A stretch of DNA of 48,704 nt from an uncultured SAR86 cluster bacterium (lineage in GTDB: Bacteria; Pseudomonadota; Gammaproteobacteria; Magnimaribacterales; AG-339-G14): NCBI GenBank assembly GCA_902629465.1, contig CACOQX010000006.1:1-48704 (forward strand), written 5' to 3'. This document shows, piece by piece, positions 18,570-28,700 of the stretch. The notes beneath the pieces were generated by a model that made no database searches, was not told the origin of the DNA, and saw only the letters and a program-made list of their open reading frames with translations. Numbering within the stretch: position 1 is the first letter of the stretch; each line of letters opens with the position of its first letter. The position numbers were made by a program, and so were the translations under genes.

Positions 18570-19943
18570 ATGCAAGAATCTACTGCTCCTACAGATATTG
18601 ACGATGAATCAACCGAAAAGGTAGCTAGTCCTGAAACACTTTCAGTTTGGGGCCTTGCATGGCCATCTATATTAGCAAATATTCTTTATGCTTCTGTTGG
18701 TGTAGTTGCATTAAAAGCAGTAGGAAATTTAGGCACAGATGCTGTTGCTGCTGTGGGCACAGGCGGTCGAATCTTTTTTGTAATTCAATCTATCATGATG
18801 GCGATTTCAACAGGGACTACTGCTTTGGTTGCAAGAGCTTATGGTGCAAGACGATACCAAGAAGCAAGCCAAGTCTTATATGACTCAATTTTAATAAGTA
18901 TCTTTTTAAGCTTTATCTCTATTTTTGTCATTTGGGTCGCTGGGGAAGATTTAATGAGTCTTTTTGGTTTGGAGTCAGAGGCAAAAGATTTTGCTGTAGA
19001 TTATTTAAAAGTACTTATATTATTTTCTCCTGCTTTTGGAGTTTCGATTGTTCAAGGTGCGGCAATTAGAGCTGCAGGAGATGTAAAAACGCCTCTGTAT
19101 TTAGGGTTAATTCAAAACGTAATAAATATTTTTCTTTTGATTGGATTTGTTAATGGCCGGTTTGGTTTTCCTGAACTTGGCGTTGTTGGAGCAGCATACG
19201 CTGGTGGTATATCTTTCGCTATTGGCGCAGTATTGGGAATGTTAGTTTGGGTTTCAAGAATCATTACTATTCCTCTTCCAAAACTTGCTAGTTTTTCTTT
19301 TTCTAGGTTTAGAGAATTGATTCATGTATCTACTCCAGCTGGACTAGAACAAGGCGTATTTCAATTGGGTCTTCTTCTTTATTTTTGGATTATTTCCTTA
19401 TATGGAAACGCACCAATTGCTGCTTACAATGTCGGGATAAATATTTTGATGCTCTCTTTTATGGTTGGACACGGCTTTGCTGTTGCTGGTGCAACTTTAA
19501 CTGGACAATTCATCGGCGCAGAGAATCCTAAAGAAGCAAAAAGAAGTGGGTGGCGTTCCGCGGGACTGACAATGGTTTCTATGGGAATTTTAGGGATTGT
19601 TTTAGCTTTAGCATCTCGTCCAATTGCCAGTTTTTTCGTTGATGATCCTGAAGTAATTCGTTTGACGGTTTTGTTTGTCTGGCTCCTTGGGATTATGCAG
19701 CCATTGATGGCTTTGGAATTTGCTTTGGGAGGAGCTCTTCGTGGTGCTGGAGATACTAAATCACCCCTTTACATTGTTACAATAAGCCTTATTTTCTTCA
19801 GACTTACTTTCGCTGGCTTTTTTGTTTGGCTGAATTTTCCAATTGAATACATTTTTGCAAGTTTAATTATTGATTATATTGTTAAAGGAATTCTCTTTAC
19901 ATATCGCTTTGAATCTGGTCGGTGGATAAAACTTAAAACCTAG
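18570..19943 (+). CDS. MATE family efflux transporter
   Basis: LAWPSILANILY, 12-TM pattern, internal duplication, GALRGAGDTKSP. Confidence 0.93.
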   Translation: MQESTAPTDIDDESTEKVASPETLSVWGLAWPSILANILYASVGVVALKAVGNLGTDAVAAVGTGGRIFFVIQSIMMAISTGTTALVARAYGARRYQEASQVLYDSILISIFLSFISIFVIWVAGEDLMSLFGLESEAKDFAVDYLKVLILFSPAFGVSIVQGAAIRAAGDVKTPLYLGLIQNVINIFLLIGFVNGRFGFPELGVVGAAYAGGISFAIGAVLGMLVWVSRIITIPLPKLASFSFSRFRELIHVSTPAGLEQGVFQLGLLLYFWIISLYGNAPIAAYNVGINILMLSFMVGHGFAVAGATLTGQFIGAENPKEAKRSGWRSAGLTMVSMGILGIVLALASRPIASFFVDDPEVIRLTVLFVWLLGIMQPLMALEFALGGALRGAGDTKSPLYIVTISLIFFRLTFAGFFVWLNFPIEYIFASLIIDYIVKGILFTYRFESGRWIKLKT

Positions 19944-20028
19944 AGTTTTTCAGAAAATCCGTATATTATTTAAAGATAACTCATTTAGGAGAGTTAATTT
20001 ATAAATTAAATCACTTTTGGGAGGATTT

Positions 20029-20715
20029 ATGAGCTATTTAGCTACAAATGATTACGTAGGTATCTCGTTCTGGATTGCGACTGCTATTATGTTAGCGTCG
20101 ACAGTATTCTTCTTTGTAGAAAGACAAGACGTCTCTGGTAAGTGGAGAACTTCTCTTACCGTTGCTGGTCTTGTAACTGGTATTGCTTTTTGGCACTACT
20201 TATACATGAGAGGAATGTGGTCAGATATGGGAGCTTCTCCTACGGTATTTAGATACATTGACTGGTTAATCACAGTCCCACTTCAAATCATTGAGTTTTA
20301 CTTGATTGTTGCTGCTGTAACAGCAGTAAGCGCAGGTATATTCTGGCGTTTACTTATCGCATCAATTGTAATGCTTGTTGGTGGTTATCTTGGTGAAACA
20401 GGACTCTGGGCACCTTCAGTAGGTTTTGCTGTAGGAATGATTGCTTGGATATACATCATCTATGAAATATTTCTTGGTGAGACTGCGGCAGCCAATGCCT
20501 CTAGTGGAAACTCTGCAAGTCAAAGCGCATTTAATACGATTAAATGGATCGTAACAGTTGGTTGGGCTATCTATCCAGTTGGTTACGCGCTTGGTTACTT
20601 CGCAGGTGGAGTAAATAACGAAGCATTAAACATTGTTTACAACCTTGCTGATTTGATAAACAAAACAGCATTTGGTTTAGCAATTTGGGCAGCTGCTAAA
20701 GCAGATTCAGCTTAG
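20029..20715 (+). CDS. Proteorhodopsin (proton-pump type, blue-type Q at tuning position)
   Basis: GIAFWHYLYMRG (H75), FRYIDWLITVPLQIIEFYLI (D97, T101, Q105, E108), NLADLINKTAFGLAIW (Schiff-base K); SD gggagga before ATG 20029. Confidence 0.97.
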   Translation: MSYLATNDYVGISFWIATAIMLASTVFFFVERQDVSGKWRTSLTVAGLVTGIAFWHYLYMRGMWSDMGASPTVFRYIDWLITVPLQIIEFYLIVAAVTAVSAGIFWRLLIASIVMLVGGYLGETGLWAPSVGFAVGMIAWIYIIYEIFLGETAAANASSGNSASQSAFNTIKWIVTVGWAIYPVGYALGYFAGGVNNEALNIVYNLADLINKTAFGLAIWAAAKADSA

Positions 20716-20732
20716 TATCAGCCTTAAAATAA

Positions 20733-20767
20733 AAACCCTAGCTTGAAAAAGCTAGGGTTTTTTTTTG
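20733..20767 (+). terminator. Rho-independent terminator after proteorhodopsin
   Basis: aaccctagctt-gaaa-aagctagggttttttttt. Confidence 0.92.
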
Positions 20768-20874
20768 AGCCCCTTGTACATGTCTCCCCCAAGAGCACAA
20801 GGGACAATATCAAAATATATAAAATTCTTCCCCAACGGTCAAAGAAAATAAAAAAATTATAAGGAAGAAAGTCT

Positions 20875-21612
20875 TTAGAGAATGGCATCAAAAGTTTCAC
20901 TGATGCTGTCATTGATAACTAAATCTGCATATTGATCCAATTCGGTAGGCTCATTATTTAAAATGACAAATTTCGCTCCGCTTTGTTTACCGATCAAAGG
21001 AATTGTTGCAGCTGGATAAACTACAAGTGACGAACCCACTGCAACCATAAGATCGCAATTGGCTGCCTCATTTTGAGCACGCATCATTTCCCTTTCTGGC
21101 ATGGGCTGACCAAAAGATATGGTTGCTGTTTTTATAAAACCCTTGCAATCTTGACAGTTGGGGGGTTCTTGATTTTCTTTGAATGCTTGATGAATAGGCT
21201 CAAGCTCAAATTTCTTTTCACAGTTAAGGCATACCGCGTAAGTAGCATTACCATGTATTTCTGTAACTTGATCTTCTGCGAGACCCGCTGCCTGATGTAA
21301 ATTATCTACATTTTGAGTAACACAATGTCCGTTTTCTTTTGAATTAATAATATTCGCTATGGCTTCGTGACCCTTATTGGGTTTGAATGTTGAGAAATTA
21401 CTTTTGAAATTCACACTTTGTTCCCAATATTTTTTTCTCATATCATCTGATGACATAAAATCTTGATAATAAATTGGCGTATTTTTTTTCCAGAAACCAT
21501 TGGGCCCTCTGAAATCGGGAATCCCGGAGTCAGTACTTATGCCAGCACCTGTAAAGAATACTGGGTAAGAAGAGTTCTCTACAAGCTTTTTAAATTCTGC
21601 AAGATCGGTCAT
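20875..21612 (-). CDS. cobB: NAD-dependent protein deacylase, Sir2 family
   Basis: FTGAGISTDSGIPDFRGPNGFW, TQNVDNLHQAAG, Cys pairs CLNCEKK / CQDCKG, VGSSLVVYPAA. Confidence 0.94.
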   Translation of the reverse strand: MTDLAEFKKLVENSSYPVFFTGAGISTDSGIPDFRGPNGFWKKNTPIYYQDFMSSDDMRKKYWEQSVNFKSNFSTFKPNKGHEAIANIINSKENGHCVTQNVDNLHQAAGLAEDQVTEIHGNATYAVCLNCEKKFELEPIHQAFKENQEPPNCQDCKGFIKTATISFGQPMPEREMMRAQNEAANCDLMVAVGSSLVVYPAATIPLIGKQSGAKFVILNNEPTELDQYADLVINDSISETFDAIL

Positions 21613-21705
21613 AAAATTAATCTATCATCTTGAGTAAAAGTTTTCCTTAAAAAAAATTCTATCAAACTTGAAATAACTCATTTCTCAGAGTAAATTGAAT
21701 TTATT

Positions 21706-21781
21706 GCGAGTATAGCTCAGCTGGTAGAGCGCGACCTTGCCAAGGTCGAGGCCACGGGTTCGAACCCCGTTACTCGCTCCA
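21706..21781 (+). tRNA. tRNA-Gly (GCC), CCA encoded
   Basis: gcgagta...tactcgc acceptor stem, cgacc-ttGCCaa-ggtcg anticodon arm, T-arm cgggttcgaaccccg. Confidence 0.96.
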
Positions 21782-21797
21782 TTTAAGGAGCGCCGTT

Positions 21798-22727
21798 ATG
21801 AAATATCTTTTAATTGCTTCCGTCTTCTTCCTTAACTACTTATTAGCATCTGAATCTTGTGAGTATTCAAAATGGGGTAAAGGCGATGAAATTGGAAATG
21901 CAAATCTAATTACCGATAAGTCTGTTTTTAACGCTGCAAAACTCATAAAAACTGGAGAAGTTTACAGTCTGGGTTTAACACTTGATTCAAATACGCCAGC
22001 TTATCCACCAAGAAGCTTAAGCCTTCAGGTGGTTCAGCCAACACAGCAATTCGGTGAAAAGGCTTTTCCTAATTCGACCTATAACGATGATATCTTTCAA
22101 GGTTGGTTTGGTATCGGCTCTCAACTTGATGGTTTGGGTCATATCGGTAGACCCGATGGCAAGTTTTACAATTGTTTTGATGGAAAAAAAATTGCTCCCA
22201 TCACAGGCCTTACAAAATTAGGAATTGAGAAAGTCCCTCCGATTGTAGCTCGCGGGGTGCTTTTTGATATGACAAAAGTTTTAGGCGTGGAGTACCTTAA
22301 GGCGGGGCAAACATTCTCAATTAAAGAATTACAGTTGGCAGAAAAATTACAAGGGGTAAAAGTTGAAAAGGGCGATGTTGTGCTTTTTCATACGGGTTGG
22401 ACAGATGCAATGTTAGAAAAATTTCCAGAAAAATGGGGCGCAGAAATTCCTGGTTTGACGCCGGAGTTAGCGCAACACTTAGCGGATTTAGAGGTTATTG
22501 CAGTAGGTTCAGATACTTATGGATTGGATGTCATCCCACCGGTAGATCCTGAGGAACCTTTTCAAGGACACGTTATCTTGTTGCAACAAAATGGAATTTA
22601 TATTTTAGAGGCCATGAACACTGGACCACTTGCTGATGATGAGACTTTCGAATTTTTATTTATTTTGGGACAAGCTAAGGTAAGAGGTGCAGTTCAAATG
22701 TATATAAATCCTGTCGCAATCAAATAG
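21798..22727 (+). CDS. Cyclase / kynurenine-formamidase-like family protein with signal peptide
   Basis: N-terminal signal peptide MKYLLIASVFFLNYLLAS; QLDGLGHIG; VARGVLFDM; GDVVLFHTGWTD. Confidence 0.85.
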   Translation: MKYLLIASVFFLNYLLASESCEYSKWGKGDEIGNANLITDKSVFNAAKLIKTGEVYSLGLTLDSNTPAYPPRSLSLQVVQPTQQFGEKAFPNSTYNDDIFQGWFGIGSQLDGLGHIGRPDGKFYNCFDGKKIAPITGLTKLGIEKVPPIVARGVLFDMTKVLGVEYLKAGQTFSIKELQLAEKLQGVKVEKGDVVLFHTGWTDAMLEKFPEKWGAEIPGLTPELAQHLADLEVIAVGSDTYGLDVIPPVDPEEPFQGHVILLQQNGIYILEAMNTGPLADDETFEFLFILGQAKVRGAVQMYINPVAIK

Positions 22728-22728
22728 A

Positions 22729-23370
22729 TTAGATTTGGTCTGCGAATTCATGATTCTTATCACGGTGACCCGCTTCATCAGCCCTAACTGCAATGACAAC
22801 ATCTCTAAGTGTCGCATCAGAACCAAGACTCCAATAATCGATGGCTATTTGAGGAGCAGGACGATTTAAAATCTTACCATTATCTATTTCAGCTAAATAT
22901 TCTGAATATGACATTACAGCTTCTTCTTCAAAATAACCTATCATTCTATGTGCAGTTTTTTTGAAAAATATGTACAAAAAAGTGTAGAAAATTCCAAAAA
23001 ATATTTGTGCCAGCAAAATAAGAAACCTTTCAAATTTCGAAGGTTTTGCAATTTCTATGAATGTCATAAGGTGCATTCTTTCATTTTCTGCCTCTTCAAG
23101 AAGTTCTTTTATCATGCCATTGTCATCTTCCATATTTCTCAAAGATCTTAAATGGTGTATGACACCAGCAACCATACCGGGTACCCCAGCTACTGTTTCT
23201 AAAACAACAGCTCTGTGACCATACCTTTTACGAAAAAGGGTGTCTGCAAAAAATCTAAGTGTTTTAGTGATAAAGAGCGCGAACGAATCACTTAAGCTCT
23301 GAGGGGGAGTATGAAGTTGAGACCCAAGGGATTCGTTCGATACAAATTTGTTGTCATCTGTATTTAGCAT
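22729..23370 (-). CDS. Alternative oxidase (AOX), di-iron ubiquinol oxidase
   Basis: LETVAGVPGMVAGVIHHLRSLR, LLEEAENERMHLMTF, HRMIGYFEEEAVMSY, RADEAGHRDKNH: all four di-iron ligand motifs. Confidence 0.93.
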   Translation of the reverse strand: MLNTDDNKFVSNESLGSQLHTPPQSLSDSFALFITKTLRFFADTLFRKRYGHRAVVLETVAGVPGMVAGVIHHLRSLRNMEDDNGMIKELLEEAENERMHLMTFIEIAKPSKFERFLILLAQIFFGIFYTFLYIFFKKTAHRMIGYFEEEAVMSYSEYLAEIDNGKILNRPAPQIAIDYWSLGSDATLRDVVIAVRADEAGHRDKNHEFADQI

Positions 23371-23481
23371 ACAAGTACTATATATACTTCATAGTTATAT
23401 TAAATATTTAAAACCTAATTATTAGATATATATAGCTTTTATGCATAAGTGCTAAAGTTCATATAAATATTGAGGTCAAAA

Positions 23482-24291
23482 ATGAATTCACTCAGAACAG
23501 AAATGAAAGAAAAAGGAGTCTTTGTGATTACCTTAAACAGACCAAAAGTCTTAAACAGTCTTAATAAAGAAATTATTGATGAGCTGCTTGAAGCATTTGA
23601 TAAAGCTTATGAAGACCAATCAATCAGAACTGTAGTTCTTACTGGAGAAGGTAGAGGATTTTGCAGTGGTGCAGATCTTGCGGGAGGAGGTTGGCCCAAT
23701 GATCCAAAATGGTCTCCGGGAGAAACAACAGCAAATGCCATGGAAATCGGTTTCAATCCTCTGGTTAGAAAGATTGTAAATTGTCCAAAACCTGTAGTAA
23801 ATGCAATTAATGGTATTGCTGCTGGGGGCGGTGTAGGTTTGGCTCTTTGTGGAGATTTAATTTTAGCTGCTGACACTGCAAAATTTAAATTGGTATTTGG
23901 TCCGCAATTAGGAATTATTTCTGATGTAGGAGCCTCATGGTTGGTGCCTAATCTTTTGGGTCGAGCGAAAGCTAATGGTATGGCTTTACTAGGCGAGGAT
24001 ATCAGTGCTTCACAAGCAGAAGCTTGGGGATTGATTTGGAAAGTCATTCCTGAAAAAGACCTTTTGGATGAAGCTTGCAAGTTAGCAGGCCGAATGGCAG
24101 ATGGTGCTATCACTGGCTTGAAGGCAATTGTAAAAGCTCACGACAATGCTCTTCAAGTATCTTTATCTGATCAATTGGATTATGAAAGAGATACGCAAAG
24201 GGTTTTATGTGACGGAGAGGTTTTTAAAGAGGGCGTAAAAGCTTTTCTGGAGAAAAGAAAACCCAATTTCAGAGATATTGAAGAAGTTTAA
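23482..24291 (+). CDS. Enoyl-CoA hydratase/isomerase family protein (PaaG-like)
   Basis: LNRPKVLNSLN, GEGRGFCSGADL, GIAAGGGVGLALCGDLILAA. Confidence 0.92.
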   Translation: MNSLRTEMKEKGVFVITLNRPKVLNSLNKEIIDELLEAFDKAYEDQSIRTVVLTGEGRGFCSGADLAGGGWPNDPKWSPGETTANAMEIGFNPLVRKIVNCPKPVVNAINGIAAGGGVGLALCGDLILAADTAKFKLVFGPQLGIISDVGASWLVPNLLGRAKANGMALLGEDISASQAEAWGLIWKVIPEKDLLDEACKLAGRMADGAITGLKAIVKAHDNALQVSLSDQLDYERDTQRVLCDGEVFKEGVKAFLEKRKPNFRDIEEV

Positions 24292-24297
24292 CTTTGG

Positions 24298-25428
24298 CTA
24301 ATTTGAATTAAGTCTTTCTAGAAGATTCTTATAAATTCCTTTTAGCGTTTCAAGATCTTGAAGACTCACATTCTCGTCGGTTTTGTGAATGGTTTCGTTT
24401 AAAGGACCGAGTTCAACAATTTCAGATCCCATAACCTGCAAGAAACGTCCATCAGAAGTACCGCCTCCATTATTGATGATCGGTTCATAACCCGTGATGG
24501 ATTTAATTGAGTCAATAATCTGTTCGATGAAATATTTTTTTTCAGTTAAATAAGGCAGACCGCTTAATACCCATTCCACTTCGTATTTGAGATTCAGCTT
24601 TTTAAGAACAGCCTCAAAGGTTTCTTTCAAGTAAGCTTCATTGGATTCCGAACAAAATCTGAAATTGAACATCATTTCTAAAACTCCCGGTACAACGTTG
24701 GTGGCACCAGTTCCAGATTTGATGTTGGAAATTTGAAAAGAGGTTGGTTGAAAATGTTCATTACCTTTATCCCAAGTAATACTTTCCAGTTCAGAGATTA
24801 ATTTAGCACTAGTAAATATAGGATTTTCAACTTTTTCAGGATAAGCGACATGGCCCTGTTTACCTAAAACTTTTAACGTTCCGCTTAATGAACCACGTCT
24901 ACCTATTCTGATGGTATCGCCCACCTTTTTATTAGAAGAGGGCTCACCAACCAGGCAAAAATCAATGTGTTCGCCATCATCCATAAATTTTTTAATGATG
25001 ACATCGATTTTGCCATCTTCAGGCTCACCTTCTTCATTGGAAGTTAGTAGCACTGCCAATCGATAATTTAAAGTAGGTTTGGTGCTTAAGAAATCTTTTA
25101 AAGCCAAGAGGTAGGCGGCAATATTTCCTTTCATATCGGCAGTTCCTCGACCATACATATACCCATCTATGGTAACTGCTGAAAAAGGTGGTTGAGTCCA
25201 ATTTTCAACAGGTCCGGTTGGTACCACATCGGTGTGTCCCAAGAAACACATCAGGGGGCCCTCATTACCAAGAACTGCGTAAAGATTTTCGACATTGTCA
25301 TAATTTATGCGTTCGCATCTGAAGCCCAAATCTTTCAAAAACGGCTCAATCAGGTTGAAACAACCTTCGTCTTTAGGTGTGATTGACTCAATTTTAATCA
25401 AGTCTTTTAATAAACCTTCTATTTCCAT
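24298..25428 (-). CDS. dapE: Succinyl-diaminopimelate desuccinylase
   Basis: FLGHTDVVPTGP, YGRGTADMKGN, TSNEEG, GGTSDGRF. Confidence 0.94.
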   Translation of the reverse strand: MEIEGLLKDLIKIESITPKDEGCFNLIEPFLKDLGFRCERINYDNVENLYAVLGNEGPLMCFLGHTDVVPTGPVENWTQPPFSAVTIDGYMYGRGTADMKGNIAAYLLALKDFLSTKPTLNYRLAVLLTSNEEGEPEDGKIDVIIKKFMDDGEHIDFCLVGEPSSNKKVGDTIRIGRRGSLSGTLKVLGKQGHVAYPEKVENPIFTSAKLISELESITWDKGNEHFQPTSFQISNIKSGTGATNVVPGVLEMMFNFRFCSESNEAYLKETFEAVLKKLNLKYEVEWVLSGLPYLTEKKYFIEQIIDSIKSITGYEPIINNGGGTSDGRFLQVMGSEIVELGPLNETIHKTDENVSLQDLETLKGIYKNLLERLNSN

Positions 25429-25523
25429 TTGGCGCTATTATAAGTCGATTAACAAACTTGTTTTAAATTTTATTACTGCTGTTAAAATCATTATTTTATT
25501 AGAACTTAATCATAGGAACCAAT

Positions 25524-27680
25524 ATGACAAATCGTATCCAGAGAGGCGATCTCCAAGTAAGTGAAGAGTTAGACAAACTGATTAGTGAAAAAGTTTGTGT
25601 GAATATTGATGTTGAGCCTGAGCAATTCTGGAATTCTTTTAATGAAATTGTCAAAGAATTTACTCCCAGAAATGAAGCTTTATTGGCAGAAAGAGAAGCG
25701 CTGCAAACCAAAATAGACAATTGGCATAAAGAAAACAAAGAATTTGATAAAGAAACTTACAAGACCTTTTTAAGAGAAATCGGCTACTGGGTTGATACCA
25801 ATGATGATTTCGAAATAGAAACCACTAACGTGGATGCTGAAATATCTACCATCGCGGGAGCTCAACTGGTAGTGCCTGTCATGAATGCTAGATTTGCTTT
25901 GAATGCTGCCAATGCCAGATGGGGAAGTCTTTACGATGCACTTTACGGAACGGATATGATTTCCGAAGATGGTGGAGCTGAGCGTGGTGGCGCTTATAAC
26001 CCTGTCAGAGGAGATAAAGTCATTGAGTTTTCCAAAAACTTTATGAATGAAAACTTTCCTTTGAGCAAGGGTAATTATCAAGAAATTGCTGCATTCCAAA
26101 TTGCTGATGGTAATTTGGAAATTACTCTCAAAGATCAAACCAAAGTGACTTTGGCAGATAACGATAAGTTTGTTGGCTATTCTGGAGATGTTGAAAATCC
26201 CACAGGGATTTTAATGAAAAATAATAATCTTCATGTTGAGGTACAAATCGATCGTGACGATTCAGTCGGTAAAGACGACTTAGCCGGAATTAAAGACATC
26301 TTAGTCGAGTCGGCAGTTACTACCATCCAGGATTGTGAAGATTCGGTTGCCGCTGTTGATGGCGAAGACAAAGCTACTGTTTACAGTAATTGGCTTGGCT
26401 TGATGCAAGGAAATCTAGAGGAAACTTTTGACAAAGGCGGCAAAGCCATGACCCGAAAGCTTAATCCTGATCGAGATTATTCTAATCCTGAAGGTGTAGG
26501 ATTCACTTTGCCTGGTAGAAGTACGATGTTGGTTAGAAATGTTGGACACTTAATGACTACTCCTGCCATTTTGAATGCTCAAGGCAATGAGATTTTTGAA
26601 GGCATCATGGATGCTATGTTTACCATCACCATAGCCAAACACGATTTACTAAGCAACGGCACTTTCAAAAACAGTCGTACCGGAAGTATTTATATCGTTA
26701 AGCCCAAAATGCATGGTCCAAAAGAGGTGCAATTGACTTGCGATTTATTTGCTGCGGTTGAGAAAGCGGTAGGCTTATCACCATTGACAGCAAAGATTGG
26801 CATCATGGATGAGGAGCGTCGTACGACAATCAATTTAAAGGAATGCATTAAAGTTGCCAAAGATCGTGTGATTTTTATTAATACCGGCTTTTTAGATCGT
26901 ACCGGTGATGAGATTCATACTTCTATGGAAGCAGGCCCTATGATTAGAAAAGCGCAAATGAAGCAAGAGCCTTGGATCTTAGCTTACGAAGACTGGAATG
27001 TGGATAAGGGCTTACAAACTGGTTTTAAAGGCAAAGCACAAATTGGAAAAGGGATGTGGGCTATGCCAGATGAAATGCTGGGCATGTACGAAAACAAAAC
27101 TGTACATCCGGAAGCAGGCGCCAATTGTGCTTGGGTACCTTCGCCTACAGCTGCAACCTTACACGCGCTGCATTATCATCAAATCAGCGTCCCAAGCGTT
27201 CAGGAAGATTTGCAAAAAAGAAAAGAAGCAAACATGGATGAAATTTTGGAAATTCCTCTTTTAAAGGAGGAGTTGTCAGCTGAAGAAATCCAAGCTGAGT
27301 TAGATAATAACGCTCAAGGAATCTTGGGTTATGTGGTTCGTTGGATTGATCAAGGCGTGGGATGTTCTAAAGTACCGGATATCAATAATGTGGGCTTAAT
27401 GGAAGATCGAGCAACTTGTCGAATTTCCAGTCAGCACATCGCCAATTGGCTGCATCATGGTTTGTGTGATGAAACGCAAGTTTTAGAGACCATGAAAAAA
27501 ATGGCCGTCGTAGTCGATGATCAAAATTCCGGTGACCCAGAATACGAAAACATGGCACCCGGTTATGATGGAGATGCCTTTCAAGCAGCCTGTGACTTGG
27601 TTCTAAAAGGTCGGGTGCAACCCAGCGGTTACACCGAGCCAATTCTCCACGCTCAACGATTGGTTAAAAAAGCTCACTAA
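25524..27680 (+). CDS. glcB: Malate synthase G
   Basis: [55 protein letters not shown]; about 720 aa. Confidence 0.97.
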   Translation: MTNRIQRGDLQVSEELDKLISEKVCVNIDVEPEQFWNSFNEIVKEFTPRNEALLAEREALQTKIDNWHKENKEFDKETYKTFLREIGYWVDTNDDFEIETTNVDAEISTIAGAQLVVPVMNARFALNAANARWGSLYDALYGTDMISEDGGAERGGAYNPVRGDKVIEFSKNFMNENFPLSKGNYQEIAAFQIADGNLEITLKDQTKVTLADNDKFVGYSGDVENPTGILMKNNNLHVEVQIDRDDSVGKDDLAGIKDILVESAVTTIQDCEDSVAAVDGEDKATVYSNWLGLMQGNLEETFDKGGKAMTRKLNPDRDYSNPEGVGFTLPGRSTMLVRNVGHLMTTPAILNAQGNEIFEGIMDAMFTITIAKHDLLSNGTFKNSRTGSIYIVKPKMHGPKEVQLTCDLFAAVEKAVGLSPLTAKIGIMDEERRTTINLKECIKVAKDRVIFINTGFLDRTGDEIHTSMEAGPMIRKAQMKQEPWILAYEDWNVDKGLQTGFKGKAQIGKGMWAMPDEMLGMYENKTVHPEAGANCAWVPSPTAATLHALHYHQISVPSVQEDLQKRKEANMDEILEIPLLKEELSAEEIQAELDNNAQGILGYVVRWIDQGVGCSKVPDINNVGLMEDRATCRISSQHIANWLHHGLCDETQVLETMKKMAVVVDDQNSGDPEYENMAPGYDGDAFQAACDLVLKGRVQPSGYTEPILHAQRLVKKAH

Positions 27681-27686
27681 AGCAAG

Positions 27687-28700
27687 ATGAGCGATCTTTC
27701 TCAAGCAGAATGGTTGGCTCAAATCTCAGAGGAGATCATTGATCCAAACCAAAGAATCATTGATCCGCATCATCATCTTTGGCCTGGAAACATAGAAGGA
27801 AATCAATATCTGTTGGATGAACTTTGGGCTGATACTGGCTCGGGACATAACGTGACGAATACGGTTTTTATCGACTGCAGTCAGTGCTATTGGAATTTAG
27901 AAGATGCAGCATTGAATCCAGTAGGGGAGACGGAATTTGTCAAAGAATTGGCTGATGCTTCCAAGGCAGATAAAAACCAAGCTACCATTTCAGGAATTGT
28001 CGGACATGTCGATATGTTGTTGGGTTTTGAAGCAGAGAGAGTCTTGGAAAAGCATTTGGACATTGGTCAGGAATTGTTCAAAGGGATTCGTCATGCTGGT
28101 GGTTGGGATCCTCATTCTAATGTTCGCAATTCGCATCATGATGCATGTGAGGGTTTGTATCTCTTGCCAAATTTTTTAGACGGATTGCAGACTCTTACCA
28201 AATTGGGTTATGTTTTTGAAGCTTGGCAATATCACCATCAAATTCCGCAAATCACCCAGTTAGCAAAAAAATTTCCAGATCTTATTATTATCCTCAATCA
28301 CTTTAGCGGTCCCTTAGGTATCGGACCTTATGAAAACAAACAGGCTGAAATCTTTCCTCGATGGCAAAAGGATTTAAAAGATCTTAGTCAACACGAAAAC
28401 GTTTACGCCAAGCTTGGCGGACTCGCCATGCCGGTAAACGGTTTTGGTTTTCATTTACGAACGAAACCACCAACATCCGATGAATTTGTAAGTAAGCAAA
28501 AGGCTTATTATGAAACTGCACTTGAGTATTTCACTCCTGCAAGATGCATGTTTGAAAGCAATTTTCCAGTAGACAAAACTTCGATTTCTTATCCGGTACT
28601 CTGGAATGCCTTCAAAAAAATTGCCAAAGACTATAGCTCAGTAGAAAAAGATCAGCTCTTTTATCAAACGGCTGCAAAGGTTTATCGAATTACTGATTGA
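27687..28700 (+). CDS. Amidohydrolase family protein (COG3618-type TIM-barrel hydrolase)
   Basis: IIDPHHHLWPG, GIVGHVDM, GIRHAGGWD, CMFESNFPVDK. Confidence 0.88.
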   Translation: MSDLSQAEWLAQISEEIIDPNQRIIDPHHHLWPGNIEGNQYLLDELWADTGSGHNVTNTVFIDCSQCYWNLEDAALNPVGETEFVKELADASKADKNQATISGIVGHVDMLLGFEAERVLEKHLDIGQELFKGIRHAGGWDPHSNVRNSHHDACEGLYLLPNFLDGLQTLTKLGYVFEAWQYHHQIPQITQLAKKFPDLIIILNHFSGPLGIGPYENKQAEIFPRWQKDLKDLSQHENVYAKLGGLAMPVNGFGFHLRTKPPTSDEFVSKQKAYYETALEYFTPARCMFESNFPVDKTSISYPVLWNAFKKIAKDYSSVEKDQLFYQTAAKVYRITD

